Positions 36,764 to 49,200 of a DNA stretch of 64,000 bases are shown here, one piece after another. Source of the DNA: Adineta steineri (taxonomy: Eukaryota; Rotifera; Eurotatoria; Adinetida; Adinetidae). The notes under the pieces are model-generated. The model searched no databases and was not told where the DNA came from. It saw only the letters and a list, made by a program, of their open reading frames with translations. The position numbers and the translations under genes are program-made. The stretch is taken from assembly GCA_905250115.1 (NCBI GenBank), contig CAJNOI010000069.1:1-64000 (forward strand), in the 5' to 3' direction. Position 1 is the stretch's first letter. Each line of letters begins with the position of its first letter.

Positions 36764-38900
36764 TTACTTTCGTTTATATATACATATTAAATTATTACTT
36801 GTTGTTAAACAAAGATAATTTTCATTGAGATTAGCTGAAAGAAGACTAGGTGTTATTATTGTTGTTGTAGAAGTTTTAACTTGTGGCCATGTTATTTCAT
36901 AACGTTTATTATCAAATGTTGCTTTTTTCGTTTTCTTATTATTTATTGCATTCATACGAATTTGATGATAAAAAAATGAACCATGATCACTACCAATAAT
37001 ACATTCAAATGATCCATTATTATTATCATTTTCATTCGTTGTTACATAGACATCCATTTTAGTAGCTATCTGACGATAAGGATTTGAAAGAGTAAGAATT
37101 ATATGTAATTGTGGACTTGGAGGAAGTGATTGTTCAAGATCAAAACAAAAAATTTGATCGAGACCAAGTATATTGATTGCAATTAAACGAGTTTGAATAT
37201 TGATTAAACGAATTGATTCAATATATTCTCCAATTGTCCACATAGATTTAGGAAATGTTAATTTTTTAGGTGTTTGATCATGTATAATAAAAAGACCTGA
37301 AGTTGTACCAACTAAGAGAATATTAGTATCCTTTGACATTGGATAAAAAAGTAAATCAGTAATATTAATAACTGTATCATCACCATTATCGAAATGATAA
37401 ACATGTGTTGATGAAATTTTATTTTCACATAAAGTTGATTCAACATAATCAAATTGTGTTGCTGGTTTATTTTGTTTACGAACAAATGATCGAAAACGAT
37501 CAAGATATGATTTAATATTAAGAAAACGAACAGTATTATACGAGCCAGTAACTAATGTTGTTGGTTGACTTGCATCCCAAATTAAACAACTAATTGATGA
37601 GGACTAAAAATAGACAACATAACATTATTTGATATTCAAAGATGAGTGACGATTTTCGAGGTAATTTTTTCCGGAGTACGTGACATATTTAGTTACTTTC
37701 ACAAAGCGAAATATTAGATGTATCAAGGATTTCCTATAAGATCCTACTTACAGGTAATTCAATATGTGCAAACATAATCTTCCATTTATGTGATAAGAGA
37801 TAAATATGTCCATTGGTAGCTCCAACTGCTAATACTTTCAATGTTTCATTTCCTTCCGTAATTTCTATCCAGCATAAACATGAAAAATATTCTGAATTTA
37901 TTGTCGAATTTTTATCTTTTATTTTTCGTGTTGTCGTTGTTGAACGTAATGATGATACTTCATAAAGATGTGATACTTCACATGTATCACAATCAATAAA
38001 GCAAACTTTTTGTCCACCACATGTTGCAAGAATATTTTGCGATGTATTTGGTTCAAATAAACTCATTCGTACAGATATTGTTGTTAAATCACTTTCATTT
38101 GTTTGATGACAACGAAGAAATTTGATTGGTTCAAAATTTGTTTTAACATCCATTAAATCATTAAAATCTTCTGTTAAATGTGTTTTTAAACTTTTTTTTG
38201 TTTGAATTTTTGGTAATGATAAACAAAGTTCACTGATTTTATTTGTTATTAAATAATTTGCTAATGGTGATAAATGCATTTGTGAAAAATGAGTTTGTTT
38301 TTCAAAAATTTTTATCATTGCATGATGAAAATCATCAAGTATTTGTTTAACCATTTGATGATTTTTTTCATTACCTATTTCCTGTTTATATTTATCATAA
38401 TAGGATAATGCCCATAAACGATCAATTTTTGTTTCTATGATTTGTAACCATTGATCTAATTTAATTTGATCATCATCAATTTGATCATGATTGGAATCTA
38501 TAAGATGTTCAATAGTTGAACATAGATGTAACGATAAAAATCTTTCTGTATTACGAAGAAAATTTTCTGTGACATTTAATTGTTTTAAATGTTTAAAATC
38601 TTTTAGAAATAATAATGTTTCTAATTTATTATGACTAACATTTAATTGTTCAATAAAATTTTCACGTGTTTTTGACCAATCAATATTTATTGATACTAAT
38701 TGATTGTATGATAAATCAAGTGAGACAAGTTTAGGTAAATATTCAAATGGAAATGTATCAATTTTTATTAATTGTAAATTTGATAAATTTAATTCAGTTA
38801 TATGATTATATGATGTTGATGGTAAACGTTTCGATGATATCATTAATGAGATAAATTCATTTTGAGAATGTTTACGAAGACGTTTTGGTGGTGATGACAT
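36764..38900 (-). CDS. LRWD1: LRWD1/ORCA-like leucine-rich and WD-repeat protein
   Basis: Two exons, 38900-37752 and 37603-36764, give 662 residues. Residues about 30-120 are leucine-rich repeats (ITELNLSNLQLIKIDTFPFE; LVSLDLSYNQLVSINIDW; FIEQLNVSHNKLETL). A helical middle part follows, then WD40-type blades in the C-terminal half (ILATCGGQKVCFIDCDT; VLAVGATNGHIYLLSHKW; CLIWDASQPTTLVTGSYNTV). LRR followed by WD40 at this length matches LRWD1/ORCA, which binds the origin recognition complex and heterochromatin marks. The role is inferred from that match. The start lies 177 bp from the end of the next minus-strand gene, so the two may share flanking signals. Confidence 0.75.
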
Positions 38901-39077
38901 GATCTGAAAATTTCATTAGATAGAATTACGTCTGATTTATTGTCAATTACATTTATGAAAGACAAAAGACTAGGAATAATAAATATTTTCATTCATCTGA
39001 CAGTACAAAAAAAAAGAAAACAAACAATACAATATACTAGAAAATAAAATAAATTAAAATAAATAGAATCACAAGTT

Positions 39078-41008
39078 TTATTGATTATCAAGATTTGCCG
39101 TCATATTTGTTATTTCATTAATAAATGATTCAGCAAATCGAGCTGCGGCTTCTTCTTGTGCCTAAGAAAATAATAGATTTACAGACGAACGAAAGCATAA
39201 GAATAATCAACTTACAAGTTCTTCTTGCTCATTACGTACTAAATTTGCTATAAATTGAATTGGATTAGAAGTTGTTTTACGATTTGAAGATAATGCACTA
39301 TCATATGTATCAACATCAGGATCACGAATAAAGCGACCTAATGGATCAATATAACCCATAGAAAATTTTCTAGAAAACAAAAAAAGGTCACAAATTAAAA
39401 TAAGAAAGAATAATTTTACCCTTTCGATTTAATTCCAACATCTTGATTAATACTCGGACAAGAAGATGAAACACTCGGATTTCTTTGTCGATTCGATTGT
39501 GTAGTTGTTGTTGTTGTTGGTAGTAGTGGAGATGATGATGTTTGTATTAAATTATCAGAATTAATTGATGTTGTATCTATTTTATAATCATATATTTATT
39601 TTATTTGAAGAAAAAGAAAAAAATTATACCAGATTCAATTGTTTTTATCGGTCGTGATGTTAATGCTGTATCTTCATTACGTAATTTTAACATAAGGTCA
39701 CTAATATGTCGATAAAAAATAACACTTTGTAAAAATCGTGGAAAATATTCCTAATAAAATAAAAAAATAAATTCTTATAAAATATATTTTATATTCTATA
39801 TTTTACACGCTGTAATATAACATAAACAATCCATGCAGTTTGATCAAATGTATCACTCGATGGACCTGCATCTATTTCAGGTTGACATATACTACATTCA
39901 ACTCGTGCACGAATAGCATCATCAAATCCTAATCGTGCAGATGCTTGTAAAGATATATACTGTTCATAGATATTCAAAGCATTTTCAGTTAATGTCTGAC
40001 TATCAATCATTCGATTAATTGTACTTTGATAAAAATGTTCAATTGCAAGCCAAAAACGAACTAAATCAATAAATTTTTCTTGTTCCGAAAACTAAATTAA
40101 CAATATGAAATTATATATAAAATAGAAAATTTTCATTTTCACACCTCTATAAAATATGCTAATGATGAATTATTATAAAGAATATCATGTAATTGTAGTT
40201 CATTACTAGTTAACATTTTAAGTTGATAATTTACATGATAAGCACTTGATAAATATCCAGGATAAGCACTAAAAAATAACAATTCATTTTATTTTATCAT
40301 TTTCAACAGACACAAACTCTTGTTCAATTAAACTCCAAGCATATTCTCTTGCCGTACGAAAACAATGTGGATCAGGTGTTGTACTATTATTTGATGGACA
40401 AATTAAAGCTAGAAGAGAAATTTATTTTGAAGATTAATGGTTATTATTTTTATTGAAATTACAAAGAGTTGTACGTCGAATTTCATCATCAATTGGAATT
40501 AAATAATTTGCATCTATTGATAAATATCGATGAAATAAAGCTAATGCTGATGTTTGTTGATCAGTATTTTTTGTTTGACTCTCTCGTGTTAATTTTTCAA
40601 ATACATGTACATCGAGAATAAATTTTAAATATGAAGATAATGAACATGATTCCATATAAAGAATAAAATAATTAAGTTCATCATTAGGTGTATAAACAAG
40701 ATTATAAAGGGAACGATTAAGACGGGAATAACGAAGTGAAGCAAGCTCAGATGGAATGGTACAATGTCCTATAAAAAAACAAAATTGAGTAATAACGAAC
40801 AAAAAAAAAGGAAATTATTTCTACCTGATTCAATCGCTAAATCTCGATAATATGGCCATTGTTGTACACCGGAAAGAATTTCAGAACGATTTCTACTTTG
40901 ACTACGATCACGCGTTTTTTCTAGATAATACGAAATAAAAATACGATATTTTTCAAATAAAAAAATCTAACCTTTATTGCTAGAACTAAATCGACGGAAA
41001 AACGACAT
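39078..41008 (-). CDS. AKAP10: AKAP10 (D-AKAP2)-like double-RGS A-kinase anchoring protein
   Basis: About ten exons, the first at 41008-40972 (MSFFRRFSSSNK), the last ending at 39078; roughly 500 residues. A first RGS-type helical domain spans LASLRYSRLNRSLYNLV ... ALALFHRYLSIDANY ... DPHCFRTAREYAWSLIEQEF. A second spans LHDILYNNSSLAYFIE ... FIDLVRFWLAIEHFYQSTI ... ALNIYEQYISLQASARLGFDD ... QTAWIVYVILQREYFPRFL. The C-terminus has SMGYIDPLGRFIRDPD, then a predicted amphipathic helix (EEAAARFAESFINEI) in the place where AKAP10 binds the PKA RII dimer. MSFFRR at the start and the two-RGS-plus-helix order match AKAP10, which tethers PKA near membranes or mitochondria. The protein is shorter than the mammalian one (about 660). 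Some internal splice sites are less sure, for example a GTCTGT donor near 40309. Confidence 0.82.
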
Positions 41009-41292
41009 GATTGGAAATTTATATTACATCTAAATATTCAAAAAACAATAAGTGAGTTTGTTATCGGATCTATTTTCTTCTTCTTCTCTTTCTTTTCTTT
41101 CTTTCTTTTATGACATGCTCTAGATTATGATTCATCGTTTATTTAGATTACCCTATTATTATGAATATTTTTTTATTCTTTCTACAGAGGGTGTTAGATG
41201 ATAGATAAGACAAAAAAAAAATATATACAATAGAAATTTTATAATATTTTATTTTGAGTTTTAAAATTTATAAACAAAGTAGATATTTTTTT

Positions 41293-42598
41293 TTAAAGTC
41301 GAATCATTTTCCATTTTTGAAGATTACTATTCAAATCACGCCATAAGTGTAATTGTACACCAGCTGAAACATCATTTGCTGGTACTGATATCATTTTGCC
41401 TGCATCCGAATTAGTTAATGTATGAACATTGATAAGTTGAACAATATCAGGAGTATTTTCATCGACAACTTGTATTTTCCATAATTGATTATTACCACTA
41501 TGATATGGCCATTGGATTAATTTAGTACCATCGTCTGTACCCCAGTTGTCACTATCTAAACCTAAACGACTGTGTGCTACGATTAAACGATATTGACCAT
41601 GACCTGCATATTGTACATGCCATATCTATAGAAAAAAGATAAACAAAGATTTTATTTAATTAATTCATAGTTATTACCTGCCAATCACCTCCATTGTCGT
41701 ACCATTGTAAAACTTGTTCACCCCAATTATGAGTTGCACTATTAATTTCTAATAAAAGACCAGTTTGTACATTTTGAAATTTATAAAAACCATCATATTT
41801 TGGTTGCCATATTTCAAGTAAATCAACACTCATTACTGATGGATAATCTTGAGGTGCAATAGGTGTTTCTTTTGATTTACCACCAACACCCAAGCTAATA
41901 ACTAAACACATGTTATCAACTTGACGTAATTCATCTGATTTTGTTTGTGTATTAACCCATTTATCATCATAATACCATGTTATTTGATCATAACCCCAAT
42001 CTAATCCATATCGATGTATACCATCACTAGTTTGTATATTATCGGCAACAAAACTTATTTCTTCGACTTCATTCTTATCATTTGTATATTTAAATCCATA
42101 TGAATAACGTGTTCGTGAATTAAATACTTCCATAACAGTAAGCATTGGAACTTGTCCTCCATCTTCTGGTACGAGAAATACTGATGGCCATGTACTTCCT
42201 GATTGAGGTGTACGTAAACTAATATCAATAAAACCATTTTTCATACAGAATTTTCCATTTGAATTTATAGCACCTGAAGTGTAATCAAGATCAATTGGAC
42301 CATATTCAGTCATTAAACCAAGTGTAATGGTTCGTTCTTTCATAGCTGTAATATTTAAGAAACCATCTGGTGTTATTTTAGCTTGACGAGGAGTTGTATT
42401 AGCTCGATGATTATAATAAGATCCCCATGGATATCCATTATTCCATATAGAAGTATTAAGTGATGGACCATCAAAAGTTTCATATAAAACTCGAGTTTGC
42501 CCGTGAGTAAGTTGGGCAGAAATAGATGAAGCAAGTAGACCAAAAATAAAAATGATTATCATCATTATAATATGAATACGACAAATAGAAGAAAACAA
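41293..42598 (-). CDS. secreted GH16-like protein with ricin-type lectin tail
   Basis: Two exons, 42598-41678 and 41625-41293, give 417 residues. A signal peptide is clear (hydrophobic IIMMIIIFIFGLLASSISA). Residues about 35-255 resemble the GH16 beta-jelly roll (YETFDGPSLNTSIWNNGYPW; GSTWPSVFLVPE; DGIHRYGLDWGYDQITWYYD). The GH16 active site is normally E-X-D-X-X-E. Here the same place reads PMLTVMEVF, so the last Glu (acid/base) is kept while the nucleophile Glu and the Asp are Met and Thr. A beta-trefoil-like lectin region follows with Q-X-W-type turns (LIQWPYHSGNNQLWKI; LQKWKMIRL). It may bind sugars without cutting them. Such genes in bdelloids are often of bacterial or fungal origin, which is inference here. 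Confidence 0.78.
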
Positions 42599-43207
42599 TA
42601 GTTATATATATATATATAATCACAAGCATCATGAGAAGAAAACATCTGTCATTATTTTCTACTGTTATTTATAATTAACCCAGGTGTTCTTTTTGTATGT
42701 TAAAAAGTTAAATGAATGAAGTATTTTAACATACGTCGATAAAAAAAGTATGAATAAACGTCTGTAGATATTTGTTGTTTTTCTTCATAAGCTATAAACA
42801 GCTTACCATATGCTTTTTTTCTCAGTATAAGAGGATTGTTATTATAGTATACTAACATATTGCAGGTGTGTTTCACTGAAAAGTATGTATGAAGGACTAC
42901 GCTCATTGAAGTTTTTTATCTCTTATATACCGGTTCATAAGACTTTCATAGTATTCACATTGATATCAATTATTTCTTTACGAAAAAGACGGAACTTTAA
43001 ATACAGTGAGTCTTAAGCAACGTAAGTAGATATTCATCGAATTTTTTAATATATAGATACAAATTGATGATAGAAATGATGAAAAAGATTTAGCATAAAT
43101 AAGGAGAAGCAAATAAATAAATAATGTCTTTTGTATTTAGTATAATAGTCATGTTATTGAAGTTCATAGTATCTTTGATATTAAGTCATTCAAATTAAAC
43201 GGGCGGA
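42599..43207. other. intergenic, no gene seen
   Basis: Between the 5' end of the GH16-like gene and the 3' end of the NHL-7TM gene, both on the minus strand. A TATATATATATATA run is at about 42605-42619. No supported coding frame. Confidence 0.5.
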
Positions 43208-46200
43208 TTATGGAGGAGTACGCCTTCGAATACAATTGAACGATTGTTTAAACGCTTTCATATACAATTCTGAAGGAAAGACAAAGATGAGAAAAATTAG
43301 CATTGAAGGAGTAAATGAAATGAAATATGCTCCAAGATACAACCACAACTTCTCAGATGTTTTCGCACAACCAGGAAGTAATGAAATGATGAGACGAGGT
43401 ATTGATAAAACGAGTAAAACTATTGGACTAATAATCAATTGTTTATGTTCACGGAATTGTTCTTTAATATGTTCTTTAAAATTTTGGTTAGGTCGTGCCG
43501 TTGATCGTTGTTGAGCACCTCCAAAGATGATAAATAATGCAGAGAAAAGATTGACAATAAATGGACCAACAAGATGAAAAAATAGAACGGCTGTATTGTA
43601 ATCTTGGATCGAAGGAGAATAATGAGTGATACATGATACATATCGATTGTTTGTGTCTTCATTCGTCTTATTCGTATCTGTCTTATCTAGTCCTGTTTCA
43701 TAAACGAACAATCTGCGAAATACGAACTCGTGAATAAGAGTACCAAAAATACAGAATGGTAAAATAAGAATTGTTCGTTTAGCAATAAATTTGCTCTTTT
43801 TCTTATTAAAATTTACTCCTTGAAAAAGAAGTAGTGCTCGTTCAACTGCTACACAAGCATTAAGCCAACCATCCAAGTAGAGAAAAAGTTTTAGAATTGA
43901 TTCAATAGACGCACAACCTCCACGAAGAACAGCGAGACTAGTGGACACATTGATATGAGTAAGAACAACAAACCAGAATTTAATTATAAACATACTAATT
44001 GTTAAAAGAGAAGTAATCGATGATGTCAATAGATACATTCCACATCCAACTTGTTGAGAATCTTTATGTTGAAATGTAATAAAAGAAAGAACACTATTGA
44101 TTAATCCTGCGACAAACATAATTATTGTTAAACCCGCACTGAATTTAATCGAAAATGATTGATTATTCAACACTTTGTTCGGTTGAAGTTCATCGCGTAA
44201 AATATCATCGAGTGTCAAACCAATCCCTTTGATATAAGTGTTACATTGATCACCGATCACACAGCTGCTTTCTTTTGGATCTAAAATATTGGATAAATTT
44301 TGAAAAGAGAATAATGAAGAAATTCAATTGTTTAGACAATTAAAATATTCAGTTTTGGCAATTTGTTTCAGATTGTCAACTTCATTAATAAATTATTCAA
44401 GGCTACTTATTCTTTTACTACTCGGGGTGTGGGTGTGCATTCTATTTTTTCTTTTCCACCCACCCTCATTTAAAATATGGAAAATCTATCTAAATTCACG
44501 TTAAATAGATGTCTTTTCTAACAGATCAATCGACTCAAAGATTTCAGAAACTACTTAATTTAATAACTCGATAGATCTTTTCTCCAAAACTTAAAATAAC
44601 AATTGTTCACTAATCAAAAAAAAATATAAGAAATCTTCTTTTCACATGTTTTATGCCATTATATATATGTTATCGAAAAAATCATATAAATACTCACTGA
44701 AAGGACTAAGACTGATATTGTTTGGTCCAGAGATAAAAACAGAGAAGTTTCCAGTTATCTTCGGAACGTGTGTTGTCACAACTAATATGTATCGAGTGTT
44801 GATCTTGAGATCAATGATTAATTTGAATTGTCCATCATTACATTCACCGCCATGCGATAGGAGTAAATTTTCAGATGGTTTTAGAGGATTGAAATCATTT
44901 TCGTAGATATATCCATATGCATTAATATTACTTTTACTCCAAAGAACATACAAACCTGTTATATTAACATGAATTTGTAAAGTTTCATAATGACATTGCG
45001 GTACTTGACAGTCTCGATAATATGTTGGACTATCTTCAGTTAATTTCGATGAATAATTGAGTTGAATATTTACTAGAGTACCTTTTTAATAAAAAAAGTG
45101 AAATAATTCATAAAATTTTGACACTATCATCTAACATCGACAAAAGCGAAATCTTTGAGATTTTCTATAAGGATTTAATTTTACAAATAGAGATTAGTAA
45201 CTGTATCAAATTCGTATTCTCCAAGTGAATATCCTGAAACCAGTATATCACAGAAATCTAAAAGTACTGAGCTACAACAACATACTCTTTGAATTTTCAG
45301 CATTTGACTGTCAAATATTTCCAAATATTTCATTGACTATTCTTTTTAGCACTTTTTTCATTCAGTATTTGTGGAAACTGAGCAATATTCATATAGTACG
45401 AAAACGTTAGAAAAATATGCGAGTGAATATCCTGCTAGAAAATGCCTTAGTATTAGATAGCGTAAACTCAGTGCATTCTCTTGATATAGAATAAATGATG
45501 GAATTGAATTTGGAAGATAGACTATATATTTTGTATGAATTATTTAATATATAACACAAATCTCTGTATACTTACTAAGACGCTCGAAAAAAACTTTGTT
45601 TTTACCCAACACATTGATCGAAAACTCTCCAGTTTCTTTCGAATCAAATGTTGTCACAACCATTACATATATCGTGTCAGCATTAAGATGAATACCGAGT
45701 TTGAACTGACCATCAGCCCCGTTGTCATCATCTATGTTAAGCAAATTCTCTGATGGATTGAGTGGATTAAATTTGTTTTTGTAAATAGATCCATACGAAT
45801 CGATGTTACCGTTACTAAGAAAACTGTAGTAACCAGTTTCGTTCACCTTCACTTGAATGGATTCATAATACAAATTTTGCTTGTCACACTCTCGGTAATA
45901 AATTTGATTGTTCTTAGTCAATGATGATGAATAGGTATTTTGAGGAACCGATAGAATATTGGCTAAATGAGCAATAAAATCAATTTAACTGTATCGTGAG
46001 TACACAAAGATGCAAGTCTGTCTGAATAGAAATTTATATTTGCTTTAAATATACGTCTCTAATCTATTGAACTGATAATCTGTATTCAAAAGGATAAAAG
46101 ACTGTTTCTTCAATCACAACGCATTTGAAATGATCTGAATTTATTCTGTAGTATTATCTGTTTTTCGACATTTTGAAAAGAGAAAACATTATGAAGGTCG

Positions 46201-49200
46201 ATTAGTGTCAAAGAGAGTCTAGTCAAATTCGTTGATCGACATGCACAGCACAACGTTTGATTTTTACATGAAACTTAAAAATTCGAAGCGTAATCTGACG
46301 AGTGAAGAGGGAGAGAGAAACTTCTAAATGATTTGATTTAACTGAGGATTTCTCTCTCAATCAATCAATCAAGTAAAACATAATATCGTTCATGTCGATC
46401 AGATAGTTTATACGTAACATCCAAGAAGTTCTGTGTGTTATACTTTGAATAACAGTCAGAATCTTTGATAGTTTTTCTGATCTGATAATTATCTTAACAT
46501 CTTGAGAGTGCGAATGTTGAAAAGAAGAATATCTATAATCAATTAAAATTTCATATCCTAAATAAATTTACTTAATTTATATTAAAATTCTTAAATTAAT
46601 CAATTATATTTCATTTACACAGTTTTAATTTTTTTCGATCAGAAAAGTTTCATGTACAGATTTTACTTTTCATTTGAACTTCAGTTTTTCCTAACGAACA
46701 CTGCAAATTTTCACTATCAACATTCACATTCCATCATCTCATTCGATTATACTCCAACTTACCACAATATTTTTTTGCATAGTTAAATTTTTGAATTCTA
46801 GAATTTTCTTGATCAGTCACATACATGTTTCCCGAATGATCGAAACTAAAACTAAATGGAAGTGCCAATTGGTTGGACTGTGAACCCTTTCCATCACATC
46901 CAACTAAACATCGAAAACCAGTTACACCTGAACCAACAATGCGATGATTGCCTGAATCTACAATGAATAAATATTTCTCAGCATCTAATATAATTCCAGT
47001 TGGACAACGAGGTTTCATTGTAAATGGATTTATAACTATGCTGATCCCATTTGATTCTCCCTGCTGAAACAGTCGAACTGCATTATTTCCACAATCTGCC
47101 ACATATAAATCGAAATTTACATCGACAAAGATTCCACGAGGATACGAAAGTTGATTCGAGCGTGATCCTTCAATACCTATTCCAGCAGCGACACGATTTG
47201 AAGTGATCACAGGATCATTTAATGATCTTTTCACTACTTGATGATGCGTAGACATTGAACAATAAAGAGTATCATTGATATCAACAAACAAACCATAACA
47301 TGATGAGTTGACATTCATCACCGCGACATAGGTATTTGTCTCTGCATTCCATTTCAGCACTCGACCATTCGTAGCACCATCATCAATATAAATATCATCA
47401 CTTAATGTCACAAAGAGAGACAAGGGTTCTGTAAAATTACCGGAAATGATCTTTATTGGATTGACACTCTCTTCATCCCACATTAGGATTGCGTTGTTTT
47501 CTTGATTAGCAACATAGATTGTGTTGTTTGTGGTTACAAAAATGGCGCGAGGTTGCGAACCAACAATCAATTGATTAGCAGTGGTAGTTCCATTGGCATA
47601 CCAGCTGGAATTTGAACAAAACTTTGGCCGATTGAATGAAAGAGCTGAAAACAAGAAAAATAAAAAGAATATTAGAGAAGAACTATAAAGGAAATGAAAT
47701 TGTTTATTTATATATTCGTAGAAGAAAAATGAAGTTTCTTCAAACAAGTTTTTCATGGTAAAGACATTTAGAAATGTTTATCAAACTGATCTTACGAATG
47801 ACTTTTAATAATTTTCATATAAAATATGAATTGTGATATTGTTAAAATGTTTTTGCTTAACTTTTATTGTAAAAAGCCTCTGAAAGATCTGAATAAATTG
47901 TGTTGAAGAAAACAACAACATACAAGAATTTATCTATTTTGAAGACAAAAAATCAATAGAATAGAATAGAAGAGATTTTTATGAATTCAATCTATTTCTT
48001 TCAATATTGAGTATCTTATTCACCTTTCTCTAGTGAATTTTAATTATTAAGCTGATTTTTTAAAAAATAACTCTGCAGATATGTTAGTGCATATGTTTTT
48101 TTTGAAATATTTATTCAAACACAAATTTCAATTTTCAAATGTTTATTCAAAGTTTCTCAGACTTTTTTTGAGAAATACTTAAAGTTAATTTAGAGAAGGA
48201 ATCAAAAGGGAACGATAAATTTCCCTACGTTATCTCAGTTATCTATATTACTGGAAATACAAGCCGATTTATTTCAGTCAATTTTATAAAAAATAATGTC
48301 ACTGCACATCATATCGGTACTGGATGAAAAAGAAAAAGGAAAAGGAAATTACATAAAAAATAAGATTTATTATGATCCTCAAAAATTCTTCTTTTCTCTC
48401 TATAGATATTCTTCATACACATTCTCGATCAAAGATTTGCTATCTCAAGAAGCTTCAAAAATTGATCAAAGATCACACATAATCTCGTCTTTATTCAATC
48501 AAAATATAATAAATCTTTCTTTATAATCTTAATAATATTGTACAGATTTCAATGTTTTTCCTATGAAATAACGAACAAAACAAGAAAATGTTTGTTTTCA
48601 TATGAAAATAATAGATAATTCTCTTAGAACGTAGCCAATCATTGACTGCTCTTGTTCAAGAAAAAGTAAAATAAATATTTGTAATACTAAAAAATTTCTT
48701 ATCAATCTGAAAAACGTTTTCTCATTGAAGTTTAGGAATGATAATAAAACTTTGTTAATTGACTTATATTAAGTTTTCATTTAAGAACAATTTAGAATAG
48801 ATTTCATTGTAAATCAATTGTTCTTATTGAACATCTTAGATAAATAAATTTAATTAAATAAATAAATATTTTTATTCAAAATCAGCTCAATGATTTTATT
48901 TATTTTATCAAATAAACAACTTTTTTCCTTTATATAAAATATTCTTTGTTTAGAATTACAGAAATAATAACATACATATGTCACATTATAGATTGCTTTC
49001 AACCATTCAATATTATCTTCAATTAAATATTATGATAAATATCAAAAGAACAAATCATCAATCAAACATTTCTTTATGACAAAATTCATTTTGCACAATA
49101 AAAGAAGAAAAATTAGCTGTTAGAATTGTGATATTTTATTTGTCCTATTTTTCTTGAATCAAACATGTCGAAATATGAAATATGAAATCATATCATAGAA

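Noticed and set aside
46734-47756. NHL B exon as a separate gene starting at 47756 with its own signal peptide
   Set aside because: The hydrophobic start corresponds to the pyrimidine tract before the acceptor at 47645; exon A has the same acceptor and flank, so it reads better as intron. Not fully excluded.
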